This document shows, in pieces, positions 21,052 through 32,649 of a stretch of 64,000 bases of DNA. The position numbers and the translations under genes were made by a program. The stretch is from Gracilariopsis chorda. Lineage: Eukaryota; Rhodophyta; Florideophyceae; Gracilariales; Gracilariaceae. Position 1 is the stretch's first letter. Every line of letters starts with the position of its first letter. A model generated the notes under the pieces. The model did not search any database. It was not told the origin of the DNA and saw only the letters and a list, made by a program, of their open reading frames with translations. The stretch is from contig NBIV01000029.1 in NCBI GenBank assembly GCA_003194525.1, positions 124,001 through 188,000 on the forward strand. Direction: 5' to 3'.

Positions 21052-21730
21052 AACCTACCTAAAGATTGCTCTGACAACGAGCAAGTTGACCCCTTAGAAT
21101 ACATCAATAAACGCACATTTATTTCCCTCCAAATGACCAGCCAATGGTAATCAAAGTATATGTCCTACTGGCGCGAATCAGTCGACCACGTGTATGATCT
21201 GTCACTCTCGACAGCCTCAACTTCTATCAGCCTCGTTGAACCCGTCTTACACGTGGATATCTCTGACGGCCAGCGAACAGGCAAATCCTTGCTGCGTCCA
21301 ATCACGCGGTGGTCTTCCAATTCCGTGTACACGGTGTCGATGTTTGGGCCAATGGAGCACAAAATCTCTTCCAAAAAAAAACCAATTGGCATTGCCATGG
21401 TGCATATCAGTGTGCTTCAATGCAGCCTGTATGATGCACATTTTTCCAATAATGTTCCCAAGCTCGGTAGAATAGCATCCTTGCGGTCCCGCAAACTGCA
21501 TAGTTGTAGGTAGCGAACCTCTGTTTGGGACATATCGGCCATGGTGTTAGAGAATAGTTGAAAAGAAGAAGTAGAGTAAAATAAGTTGTAGGTGGCTGCT
21601 TGGAAAAAAGTTTTCTGTGACTTTAGGGTACGCTCTGGCTTAAGTACACAATCTTCAGCACATTAGACAATAGATAAAATAGAAACGTAACGTATTCAAA
21701 CAACAAAATAAATTACGTAAAGTACAACCT
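21052..21730. other. Spacer with an unexplained minus-strand frame
   Basis: On the minus strand an ATG at 21,543 (MADMSQTEV) opens a coding-like tract, and a second tract in another frame runs 21,398-21,165 (77 codons, acidic, no domain). It may be a decayed gene or part of a TE. It also lies where the 5' end of the downstream Helitron should fall, but I could not fix that end. Confidence 0.3.
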
Positions 21731-21990
21731 ACGTATACCCTTCTAACAAAAATAGTTATAGTTTACGTAGCGCATACGTAGGCTGTGCAGTACTGCAAAC
21801 GTATACCCTTCTAAAAAATAGTTATAGTTTACCTAGCGCATACGTAAGCTGCGCATTATTGGAAACGTATACCCTTCTAACAAAAATAGTTTTAATCTAT
21901 GTAGTGCATAAGTAGGCCGTACAGTTCTAGAAACGTAGAACGCTGTAACAAGAATAGGAACAATCTATACGTTGCATACGTAGGTAAATC
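21731..21990 (+). repeat. Tandem array, about 67-bp period, four copies
   Basis: The phrase ACGTATACCCTTCTAA recurs at 21,731, 21,799 and 21,865, with a diverged copy at 21,933, so the spacing is 66-68 bases. Each unit also carries AATAGTTWTARTYTA and a GCRYATACGTAGGC-like block. Divergence rises toward the right-hand copy. The array sits 270-530 bases before the Helitron ATG. Confidence 0.75.
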
Positions 21991-22257
21991 GTACTCGATA
22001 TGTATTGACGTCTGAAACCAAGACCGAATAAGAATGCATTGCATATGTACATAGTAAAGTAATACGTATGTAAACTATCCAGGTATTGATGTTGTTAGGA
22101 ACATCTTCAGACAATGAAGACAACATGTATACGTATATGTCAGGCGGGAAACTATTGTGCAACACCAGTTCTCTACTTAAGGGGCAGAGAAGGTACATGT
22201 TCAATCGAAAGGTGATTACCAAATCTCTCAACCTCTCTCAGGTTCTCTCAGTCCGAC

Positions 22258-24646
22258 ATGAGTTCTTCTTCGCATCGACCCCCATCACGACGTGGTGGTC
22301 GCCGGTCAGGAGCAGGCCGTCGTCCAAGAGAGAATATACAGCCCGTGCATCAACGAGGCATAACCGATGAGCTTGCGCAGGTGGACTTAGGAACTAGAAC
22401 GAAGCTTCCTCAAAATGTTATGGAACCTCATAACCCTGAAGAGATATACTTGAACTCCTCTCATTCTTCCGGTATTCAAAAGGAAAGAGATAGGACGGTT
22501 ATGCGGTTCGCTGGGAGACCTCGCCAAGGCATTCACTATGGAGCAAAATATGTCTGGGATGCAAGCGCAGAAAATATTCGTCAAGGCCTCGCACGTCCAA
22601 GCTCTTCATATCCGGAGTACCAACCACTCACTGGCACACTTCCAGCGTGTTGTGGGACGTGCGGTGCAAACGGCCATCGAGCACCTCGATGTCCTCTCAA
22701 AGATTCGGGGTGGGTGCTTCGTATTCGTATGTGCAAATACTGTGGCGCAGTTCTGCTTGGTGCAGAGACCGAAGGAACATGCTGTGGATATAAAAGCTCC
22801 AGATCGCTTGGAGTTTCTTTCAGACGAGTGCATATCAATTCGCAACTTGAAGACATATATCGCTTGCGTTCTTTTCAAACGCTATCAACACACTTAAATG
22901 TGTTATTTGCAACCGTTGTCACATTCATGGATATGAAGTACGTTCGGGGTGGAGGTCCGTCATTTCTTCGACTTCAAGGCAATCTTTCTCTTTCTGTTCC
23001 AGGCCAGGACGTGCGCTACACATATTTGTGGTGGGAAGGTCCTCCCAGTCTTAATTCACTGGATTATTCTTCTTCTTTCACGAGAAGAATGGTGTCTAAC
23101 CCGAATATTCGATACTTGGTTCCAAAGTTGTACGATCTCATGCAACCAAGACCAGATATTGTCCGACAAAGATATAGAAATTTGTTCAGACCAGAGAAAA
23201 GTGTTCGCAGGAGATCAAACGCGGACGAGTCTACTCTGGACATCTCTGCAGACGCTATTCAGGAAGGAATAGTTGTCCGGAATTATCAAGGTGCCCATGA
23301 AGCCCAAATCGGGGTGAGCTCTGGTGCAGAACCATTACCAGAGGACAGCCGAGGCCGACCTCTCGCAATGAGAGCTTTCGTCGTAGAGCCAAGTGGACTG
23401 TTCAGGTCAGAAGCCCCAGTTTCCCAGCTGGTAGGCGGAAGAGAATCCCATCACATGTCAACCGGAAATCTTCGACGTCGAGTTGTTAAATACAAGCGTT
23501 TGAAGCCTGATTCAATGGAAGCTGAGAAGGAAGCTTTTCCACTGCTCTACCCTTACGGTGCGATTCATGCCCCGTATGATACAGCAACATATATTTCATC
23601 GAGGGATGCGAACAACCGAGACGAAAGGAGCCTAACATGGGCAGAACACTCTAAGCGAAGACTGTACACCGATAATGTGCTGCTGAACTCTGGTACTCTT
23701 CTTCAGCAATGGTTGCTTCGTAATAGCACAAACATTGAAGACTTGAGACTTCGTTACTTGGAAACAGAACAGATGAGAATGGCTGAAAAACGGGAGCTGC
23801 AGGCTGGAACCCATACCGGAACAGATGAAGTTGGCCCTCCCGGTATACTCTTCCTTCCCGGTAATCACAAAAACTCTCCGGCGTACTGGAGACAAAAACG
23901 ACTGGATGTGCAAGCAATGGTAGCTCGACTGGGCTCCCCGACGCTTTTCGTCACAGTCACAATGAACGTATGGCGGGAAGAGATGAAAAGGCTTAGTATG
24001 GACAACGAAAACACTGGAGCATTTTCTCCACAGGGAGACAGATCCCGTCCTTTTGATAGGCCAGATCTTATTGCAAGAGTGTACAACCAGTATGCAAATT
24101 CAATCATGAAGGATCTATAGAATAATTCAGAAGAGCTCTTTGGCTTGAAATGCATTGGGATTGCCGCCAAACTTGAGTTCCAGGAGAGAAATACTCCACA
24201 TCATCATCTTCTTCTTTGGTTGGAGGGGGGCGTAATTGAAGATCCTGAGATCATTGACACTTTGATCAAAGCCGAACTGCCTCGGGGTGACTCCACTGAG
24301 GACCAGGAACTCCGAAAGTTGGTGAAGAAATTCAATATGCACAGACACTCTCCATATTGCCGTGGTCGTACCTCTGGCGGGGGGGTACAGATTTGGGTAT
24401 GATCGACAAGAAATTGTGGCCGAAAAAAAGATAAATGAGTACACAAATCGAGTGACCTACCGAAGAAGAAGGACAGAAGATTTGAAAGTTGTTCCGTACA
24501 ACCCAGATCTCAGAATGAAGTACAAGGCTCACATCAATGTTGAGAGAACCCAAGGTGGCAGCGCCGTAGCATACTTGATGAAGTATGCTTTCAAGAGTGC
24601 CAAAGAACAGGATTTGGTTGTATTAAGTCGAGCGGAAAGCCAATAA
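22258..24646 (+). pseudogene. Helitron Rep (HUH nuclease) portion
   Basis: Begins at an ATG (MSSSSHRPPS). Residues about 131-177 hold two Cys clusters (CCGTCGANGHRAPRC and CKYCGAV...CCG), a zinc-binding N-terminal domain usual for Helitron Rep. The Helitron-like N domain follows, ending in GSPTLFVTVTMNVW and a DRPDLIARVYNQY tract. An in-frame TAG at 24,118 interrupts the frame. Directly after it comes the HUH tract EFQERNTPHHHLLLWLEGG (24,172-24,228), then CRGR. A shift in a G run near 24,380 moves the frame, and the rest carries RTQGGSAVAYLMKYAFKSAKEQ, the usual place of the catalytic Tyr motif. It ends at TAA 24,644-24,646. All Rep motifs are present, but the protein cannot be made whole from this copy. 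Confidence 0.75.
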
Positions 24647-24661
24647 AGTGCACACAGTGAC

Positions 24662-27070
24662 ATGCTTCAAAATGAGATCTGGGCATACATGAGAGCGAGA
24701 GTGGTGGGCGCGGTTGAAGCTGCATGGAACCTCTTTGAGTTCAGGCATGTTCACATCAATCCAACTGTACAGGCACTTGACATTCATCTCCGTGGAGAGC
24801 TACAAGTTTTGATTCGAAATGTAAGACTGCCTAGACGTCTGAAGTATTCCCTGCTGGAAAGATATTTCAGACGACCCTCCCGGTACATGGACTTGGACTA
24901 CATGACATACTACGAGACTGTACGTGTATACGATAAGCTACCCCGCTCTGTACCAGAGTCTGACTCCACTCGGGATGGAGGAAGTCCACGAATGTACGTA
25001 GTGCCGCGATCCGAAAATGATCGAACTGTGACTCGAATTAGATTTGCTTCTCCCGCAAATCCCGAACTATTCGCTCTTCGAATATTGCTCATGAACTCTG
25101 CATTCAGCTCCTTTGATGATCCGAAACGTGTTGGGAGCGAATCCTACTCAACTTATAGAGAAGCGGCAGTAGCCCGTGGACTATATATCCATGGTGACGA
25201 GGACGAAACGGCTTTTGATGAGGCAGTAAGATACCATGCTACTCCTGTTGAGCTGCGTTACTTGGTCGTCACTTCCTTTCAACAAGGGATAAATCCTAAA
25301 ACTGTGATTGAAAAGCACGAACGAGCTCTAACTGCAGATATTACCGAGGGAAACAGAGCACAAAGAAGAGAAGAACTACTTCGAAGAATCATTGAGATTT
25401 CGGACAGACATGGCGGTCGGCTTGTCAGAAAAGAATTGTTCTTTCATCATACTGTATCACAACTTCATCTCAGAGAGATCAAACTGCAATTAGCAGAGGA
25501 ACAAGCTGAAGTAAGTCGCGGCTCTTCTTCGAGGTCCAGGCGAAGGTTAAAAGAGAGATATGAGGATCTGAAAGAAGGCCAGAAGCAAGTTGTTGACAAA
25601 ATAATGATAGAAATACAATACCGAGATAGAATGGGAGAGTCTGAAAGACGCAACACACACGGAAGCGTTTTCTTCTTACAAGGACGAGCGGGGACAGGGA
25701 AGACCTATCTTCTATCTTTGCTGAGAGATATTGTTGAGCACAAAGGCTTATTGGTGCAGATGACAGCTACAACAGTTATTGCTGCTGCCCTATATGAAGG
25801 CGGAAGAACTTTGCATAGTTTGCTTGGATTGGGAGTTGATGACAACAAAGATTCGCAGAGTAGAGAGCGTCGGACACTTTCCAGGTACGGACCACGATCA
25901 CAGAGAGCAGAACTAGTACGGAAGAATATTTTTCTGGTAATTTATGAAGCTTCAATGTGCCCAAAAATGCTCTTCCAGATTGTGAACACCGTACTGAAGG
26001 AGTTAAGAAACTGTACGAAAGACTTTGGAGGTATGGTCGTAGTTATGGCAGGCAATTATATGCAACTGCTTCCAGTCGTTCCAAGAACAAGAACAGTGTC
26101 CAAAAGGGATGGAACAATTCTTGTTATCCCAGTGAGTCTCCTACGGGAGCTTCCATGGTACTCTTGCGAGCTTTGGGACAGAAGATTCAAGGGTTTTCGC
26201 CTTACAGAACAGGTTCGTCAACAAGATGATCCAGTTTTTGCAAAAGGTTTGCTCAGTCTTGGTCGTGGGACGTTTCCAGCATCAGCAAGGATTCCGCTTA
26301 TGTCCACTTCAGATGTACACGAAACATACAAGTTGCTTTGGAAATGGTTTACAACATGTAAGAAAGAAGATGTCAAGCTCAAACGATTGATTGTTGCTCC
26401 AACAAACCAATTAGTGGAGGAACATAACCAGAATGCATTGGAGTATTTCCCAGGAAGGATGTTTGACTTGAAGTCTGCAACGATGATCGTTCCCAACCGA
26501 GGGCCAACCGGTGAAAACTTTCACACAAATAGTATCATTGGACCTGAACTGACGTATAATTACGCTCCAACTGGAGTCCCGCACCACCATTTGAAACTGA
26601 AGTTGGATGTTACTGTTATGGTGATTCGAAATGTACTTCATCCGCACTTGCTCAATGGAAAGATGTTTATCGTTACCAGCATTTCTCGCAGAGTGATTCG
26701 ACTTTCGGGCATTGACGAACATGGGAAAATTCAGCAAAGCTTTTTACTGCACCGCATTGACTTTGTTTTCGAGTTTGCAGATGTAGAAATCAAACGTCGA
26801 CAGTTTCCCAGCAGATTGGCATTTGCAGCAACTGTGCATAAAGTGCAAGGACAAACGCTGAAGAAAATGATACTTGACTTTCGAACAAACTTTTTTTCGC
26901 CGGGCCAGGTCTATGTTGGACTTTAGCGTGTCAGAACATCTGATGATGTGTTACTGCTGCATACTGAAGACGAGACGCCTCGAAATGCGCAGGATTTCTA
27001 TCCGATGCCGGTGAGCATCAAAAACCCTGTTCTACAAGAAGCTGTAGACTTTGTAGAGGGTCGTCATTAG
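24662..27070 (+). pseudogene. Helitron Pif1-family helicase portion
   Basis: The frame continues the Rep frame after a stop and stays open for 754 codons from the ATG at 24,662. Walker A is GRAGTGKT (residues 341-348 of this frame). The Walker B region reads VIYEASM, where the family has a DEASM-like acidic pair, so the Asp is replaced by Tyr and activity would be lost even without the stops. Later motifs are present: LTEQVRQ.DD, the VNR-like APTNQLVEEHN tract, GVPHHHLKLKLDVTVMVIRN, and FAATVHKVQGQT. A stop at 26,924-26,926 falls in the family's ALSRV motif, where the context reads VGL-stop-RVRT. The same frame then runs on to 27,070. Confidence 0.75.
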
Positions 27071-27136
27071 TTTGACATAGTTTAGTATATGCGTAAACCA
27101 AAATTTGTGCAGATATCTTATGCAACTTTTGGCCGC

Positions 27137-27181
27137 GGCGCGAAGCGCCGCCTGCGGCCGAAGGCCGCTTTTCCTTGTACT
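27137..27181 (+). repeat. Helitron 3'-terminal double hairpin
   Basis: Two adjacent stem-loops: GGCGC-GAA-GCGCC (27,137-27,149) and GCGGCC-GAA-GGCCGC (27,154-27,168), then TTTTCCTTGTAC. The same pair with small changes ends both tandem units (20.54-20.58 and 21.00-21.05 kb). The second hairpin also recurs after the second Helitron (50.50 kb). This is the natural candidate for the replication-termination signal of the family. Confidence 0.7.
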
Positions 27182-27209
27182 TTCATAATGATTGTGAAAA
27201 CATTCCAAA

Positions 27210-28785
27210 GTCATTAGGGATCCAATGAACGGGACACGGATGGTGAAAGAAAGGCGTTCTGGCAATACACCTATGATTCCATTAGAGCGAGGCACAATCA
27301 TGAAGCGGAAGAAAGGCTGTTAAGGACGTTTCTGACACGTAGCACTTATGGAAAAGACAAGAGAATGCATGCCATTCTAGGAATGGGGTACAATGATGTT
27401 CTGAAGTACCTTAAGGACAGATATGACATAAGGATTGATAGCGAAACATTACGAAAGCCTCTCAAATATATGAGCGAAAAGCGAAACCCCAAAGATGAAG
27501 AGTGCTTTCGTGTTTGTGAGTCTTTTTCTAGTCGACAAGAAGAAAACTCTCGACATCGAGTTCTCTTTGCAACCAAAGGCGATAATAATAGGCATTTTAC
27601 TGCATGGGACTTAGAAGAGTGGATACAAGACTATGAGACCTATGTTTTCATTCCAGGTGTTTCAATCGAATTTAAGCCAATTACCAACAGATTCAGATAC
27701 CAATTGTTTTCTATTGATGTGAGAACTCACTCCGGTCAGGTACATATTTTCTTTATGGATTTCGTACCGTCAGAGACGCAGTGGAGCTTCAGGTGGATGC
27801 TACAAAAGTTTGTTTCCGTCGTCCAGGTTTCCCCGGGGATGGTTTTGGTGGATCAAGATGCAGCCGTGATGGCTGAATTGCAAAAGATCATGCCGAATAG
27901 CTTTCTGACACTTGATGAACGGCATCTAAATAAAAACCAACTAGAAAATGTCGCAGAGTGGTGCTCAAGTATCTATAGACCTACTTGGAACAAAGAGATG
28001 AACAATGATCTGCATTCAATACGACGATCAAAAACATTTGAAGAGCTGAATGAAAGAAGAAATGTGTTTAAATCCAAATACTTCCTTGCATTCGACTGCA
28101 CTTTACAAAGATGGTACTCTTTCCTTTATTGCCAGAACCTATCTCTACTTAGACGACTTCAAAAGCCTATGCGCTTCCTTTACCAAGGTACTGGGTACTC
28201 AGAGTCGGCACGTTTGATGTTTTGCAACTAAATTCTGCGACCAACAGTTCCTATGGTTGACATAACCAACGAAATTCTCTAATTGACGAGGCGCAGGAGG
28301 GCTAGAACTCGTGATCTAGCGCAAAAAAGAAAGGACCTATCTGTCGAACGCCTGCTGCTTCTTCCGTTAGAATTCCACAAGAAAAACTTCAGACCCTCTG
28401 CCAAGAGCACACTGCGTACTCTTTACAGAATTTCCTTGATATCAGCATTAGAAAGTGTTCCAGGTACTGAGTATATCGGTCTTTCGTAACCAATGGTCAC
28501 AATCTCTCTCATACGCGCCGTGCAATGCTGGGAATAGAGCATGCGTCCGACCTATCGATTGCTCTTTTTACAGTAGTTCACATTGGAGAAGTCCAGAATT
28601 CTAGTCTCGAGTACCAAGTATATGGCTGTCGTGTTCAGCAACAAGGAGAAGAGACGCAAGTTAGCAAAGTTTCTTGCACTTTCCTGAAGCCCATTAGCAA
28701 TGGAATTCCAAGCGTTCACATGTTCAGAGTCTGCATAGTTTATGCAGCAGAACTACAAGTATGTCAGCTTTCCGTACTGTATTAG
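27210..28785 (+). pseudogene. Mutator-like (MULE) transposase
   Basis: From about 27,215 the plus strand reads through a FAR1-type domain end (FWQYTYDS...ARHNHE) into a 288-codon frame (ATG 27,365). The MULE catalytic core is visible: FFMDFVPSETQWSFRWML, then MVLVDQDAAVMAEL (second Asp region) and a DERHLNKN tract where the family has C.WH. After a stop at 28,229-28,231 the sequence decays, but a SWIM-type zinc-finger tract (SCTFLKPISNGIPSVHMF, about 28,668-28,730) is still readable, with one Cys replaced by Ser. The N-terminal part of the FAR1 domain is missing at the Helitron border. Coding-like sequence persists weakly to about 29,400. Broken, not functional. Confidence 0.65.
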
Positions 28786-29944
28786 GACCTTGATTTCCTT
28801 TGAAACAGTATTAGAGTCCATACTGGAAAGTAAATTCCACCAATTGCACACTCAAGAACATTGCATCGCTGCAATCTGCTGTGGGATAGCGCTGAGAGCA
28901 GATGAATAGTGTAACGAGCCAAGAGTTACTTCAATTTCCGAGGGCACCCGATCGTCTTCACCTCTACAACCAAACAACCATAACATGGATGGTAACAACA
29001 CAAATAAACTGTCAATGTTTTCTCTTCTTTGCCGAATGTAGAGGGCTCGTTCCTTCAAATGCATCGTTTGGCATGGAACCACGTACCGCTCGCGCTTGAG
29101 GGATTGAAGCAATTTCTCGAGTTCGTATTGAACGTATTGAGCTCGGACGAATGTTCAAATCCTTCTGAAAGAAGATCATCTTCTTCCATGTCGCCAGTGG
29201 AACGCCTCGGAAACAATCCAACCTTGGCTGCCCAGACTATCCAAAACCCCAACTCTTGTCGACATAGGTCACGGCACCAACGTTGGAGCTTTGATGAAAA
29301 CATTAATGGGAAGAGCGATTCCTCCCATGAAAAAAACCGAAGTCGAACCCAGACAAGAAGAGAGTTAGTGGGACGATCCATAGAGCCATCGAGCCAATAG
29401 AACCGTTGATCTGCACATAGTAAGAAGCTTAGTAATAAAGTAAGGTCACGGCGGTGGTAGATACCAAGTGCAAGATGGACGAAGTCTGTAGAATTTGGTT
29501 GAAGAAAAATGCGTCGATAACGGCAACGTCTTGTAGAGAATGCGCTTGCACATATAATCCAGTCTAATCTGCCATCGCATCGCCCCCACCCCCACAGTCC
29601 GTCCAAATCAGTATGAATCCCTGCGCCATCTTCCCCACTCTATACACTTCCTTTCATGAACGCTCCTTCCTTGCTTCTGCGTCAAAATCAAAATGCATCA
29701 CTCCAGTTCACACACACACCCGCTGATCACCATGTGACTCAGCCAGACCTCTGGTATACTGACCTCCGTCGACAAATACCCCAGACTCATGTCATATACT
29801 TCATGTTCCGTTACTCAGATATCTTACACGAGCGGACTCACCACATTAAGAGGTGTAAAGGACTACAAACGGGCAGAAAAAGGGGGTAGAGGCGTTGGCA
29901 ACAACAAAGTTGGAAGGTAGCTGGCGTTCGTGGGTGTTGTGGAG
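28786..29944. other. Decayed tail of the MULE and unassigned DNA
   Basis: A plus-strand tract about 29,029-29,400 (123 codons, Ser/Asn/Arg-rich) could be the eroded C-terminus of the MULE. Minus-strand frames over the same bases have no features. No other gene or repeat is supported. Confidence 0.3.
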
Positions 29945-30270
29945 TGTCTATGGCGAGTGTACATCCCGAGCACAGTGTCTGGTTTTGAACTTGGGGCCAT
30001 TTTTGATGGATGCACTTTATGATGGCTATGCAATGTGCCAAGTCACAAATTGACCAATACGCTGTTTATTGGGTGTGAATATTCATTTTTGGAGATTCCT
30101 GCAAAGGGTTCCTGAGGGTAACGGGCTGCCTTTGGATTTTTTGACCGCTCTCAAAAAGTGGAGGATTTGGGCGATCTGTGCAGACCAATTTTTGAGGCTA
30201 ACGAGCTTGGTTTGGCTGTTTCATGTACATATGCCACAAAATCTAGATTCACCAGGCCCCAAGTTCTAGA
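29945..30270 (+). repeat. Dispersed repeat R2 (inverted partner at 15.74-16.06 kb)
   Basis: Aligns with the reverse complement of 15,738-16,055. The similarity ends on the right at AGATTCACCAGGCCCC and on the left near GAGCACAGTG. Each copy has private substitutions, so both are old. Confidence 0.6.
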
Positions 30271-31681
30271 GATACTCTATTCCTTTTACAATTCAACAGC
30301 TCAATGCGTGTAGCAATCTTATATATGGCATTTCACAGGTACACCGTTCCACTCACCCATTGGAATGAACACGAGCTTAATATAAATCTTGTAAAGCGTG
30401 TATAATCAGGCCCAACAAAAGCACATAGTGCACACGGGAGCTGTGAGCGGAATAGCCAGGAGGATGCCCTCAAGAGCCTCTCAGAACATCGTTTTATATG
30501 GCCCAATCAAAGCCAAGAGTTCAGAACACGACGGTGCATGTCTAAACGCTTAAACTAATCACAGCCTCACACTTCAACAACAGATGCCCGTGAAACAATC
30601 TGTTGAAAGCGAAGATTACCGCCATAAGGCGCTAAAACGATGCTTTGCAGCACCATATGCTGCTTCATCTTCGTCGCTTCTCTCACGTAACATATCCAAT
30701 AGTTTGATACTTTTCCGTCAAAACCCTTGACGTCTTACAAAGCCTCATTTTCGTCATTTCTTTCACCAAAAACGTGCACTCCGCACCACCTATAAGCCAA
30801 ATTATTTTCTTATTCTCGAAACCACAAGCTCCTACCTTCGTTTTGATTTATTTTCCCACCGTATTCTTTTCATCTAGTACTAACCATCTAAGAACGTGGT
30901 TTCTTGTCGAGACAAATCCTTCTTTTCCATAATTGCTTAAGCTATATCTATCTTTACTTTATCGTCTACTATCTTCATTATCTTCTGCCTAGAATCTTCT
31001 GTATTCGTTACACTTCACTCTAGATCTCCAGCTTCCCTCATTCAGGTTTTACTATATATACTGCCGTAATCGTACCATCCTCACCAAATGAAGCTTCCTT
31101 TTTTGTTCTGTAGTGCGTTCCATCCGCGCCGTTGCCTTTCAGTTCTGCAGCCAAATCTGGTCATCTAAGTTTCGTCTTACGCTGTATCTTTCAGAATTTT
31201 CATCGCCTCTTTGAATACTATATGTCCTCGTTTTAAACACTCTCTGTCGCTTTACTCTTTAACTATGAATTAATTTCTGATTTCATCAGGTGGTGCGCAT
31301 TTTCTCTGACGTTGGATTCTATTTCTTTGCCCCAAAATGCTTTCTTCAGTTGAGATTATAGCATTCACAGCACAACTTTTCTACAGTTTCATATGGCTTG
31401 AAGGGGCGAGAATCACGAATGCTTATATTCAGAATCAGGATTTCTATCATTAAGCACTGAACCCTTCTCTTTACTGATCATAGTTTTCATGTCGCTCTAT
31501 GTATGGAAGGTCTTTTCAATGGCACGAATGACCATTGTTCATAAGTTTCAATTTTTTATCCCTTTTCGCTTCAAGGGCAAATCCTACGAGTTTGATTTAA
31601 GTACGGCATCAATTTTGTTCGTCGCTCGGCGTTCCTTTTGGTTTTGAGTGGTTTCGAGGCACGGGCGCTTCTATTTCTCGT
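30271..31681. other. Gene-free AT-rich stretch
   Basis: Long AT-rich DNA without a frame above about 60 codons or any recognisable repeat. Nothing can be assigned. Confidence 0.45.
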
Positions 31682-31785
31682 TCTGGTCTACCCGGAATAC
31701 ATGTTTATAGCTATAGCTGTGCCAAAGCAGTTTCTGGTCTACCCAGAATATCAGTTTCTCACAATAGCTGTGCCGAAGCTGCCGA
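31682..31785 (+). repeat. Tandem duplication, about 50-bp unit, two copies
   Basis: TCTGGTCTACCCGGAATA (31,682) recurs as TCTGGTCTACCCAGAATA about 50 bases later. Both are followed by a matching ATAGCTGTGCC block. A 62-codon frame spanning it shows the duplicated YPEY...IAVPK peptide but no domain. Confidence 0.65.
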
Positions 31786-31998
31786 TGTTTTCGAAAGCCA
31801 CGTTATATCTCTTTTCACCAGTTTGATGCACTGAAGAATTGATGGATGGTATTGGTGTTTAACAGTGTCAAAATTTCTTATTTGGGTCTTCTACAACAAG
31901 ACGTACGCTCTTTAGAGCGAGAGGACCAAGATTGGAAGCAAAACATGCATGTTGTCCATCATCGCTCGTGCGTCTGACCATGATAGGCATTCCCTCAC

Positions 31999-32621
31999 TT
32001 ATTTGTCAAAGTTTTGGCCTACATCTTCATTTTCAAGAGCTGCAGGAACAATTTTGTTTTGACATTGTAAACTGCAGATCGACTGGGAATGCGAATATGC
32101 GGGTTTCGTTATGATATCGAAAATAATGCTCGCACCACCACTTTCAATGCAGATCCTCCAATACTGGTCAAATTGGGCTTCGATTTTAATTTGCGTAATC
32201 AAGATAGTTCTCAACGGAGAGTTGCAAAGAAGCAATTCAGGATGAGATACTGCAGAACGCACTATATGCCGACATGAAAGTCCCGTTTTCAAATATTGCA
32301 GGCATGGTCAGACAGGAATAAGCTTCTTTCCTTTGTGACATTATCATCTCCATATTGCATCATGAACTCCTGAAATGTAGAAATCTTAGATGATGACACC
32401 GTAGTGTTGTTAGTTCTATTGAATAATCTTCCCCATTGGACTTTGAAAACAACCACTTCTTCGAGAACGTGATCATCGGGTATACGAATGTCAGACCAGG
32501 CTGTCCTGCCAATTGTTTGTGCCACGGTATCAAGCAAAACGTACTGTTTGCTCTGTCCAACGCTGAAATAGACGAACTTCACAAGACAATACACGGTAAA
32601 AGTTCTTATGAGATGGTCCAA
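31999..32621 (-). other. Two overlapping minus-strand frames, unknown
   Basis: Frames 32,621-32,289 (110 codons) and 32,292-31,999 (97 codons) abut and both look protein-like in composition, so they may be one broken gene or TE protein. No domain was recognised. Confidence 0.25.
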
Positions 32622-32649
32622 GACATTTTTGGTACAGGAGATTGACAGT

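Larger units (their letters stand above)
22258..27181 (+). mobile_element. Helitron (RepHel), autonomous-type, recently broken
   Basis: A rolling-circle DNA transposon with Rep and Pif1-type helicase in the usual order, followed by a double hairpin that closes near 27,181. The 5' terminus is not fixed and may lie anywhere between about 21,060 and 22,257. The coding region has only four visible lesions over 4.8 kb, so loss of function is recent relative to the other elements here. The insertion lies in or next to a MULE, whose FAR1-like coding begins about 30 bases after the Helitron end. Confidence 0.75.

Noticed and set aside
21731-21990. Regular 67-bp repeats as a CRISPR-like array
   Set aside because: The whole period is conserved, with no spacer of unique sequence, and the setting is eukaryotic; it is an ordinary tandem repeat.
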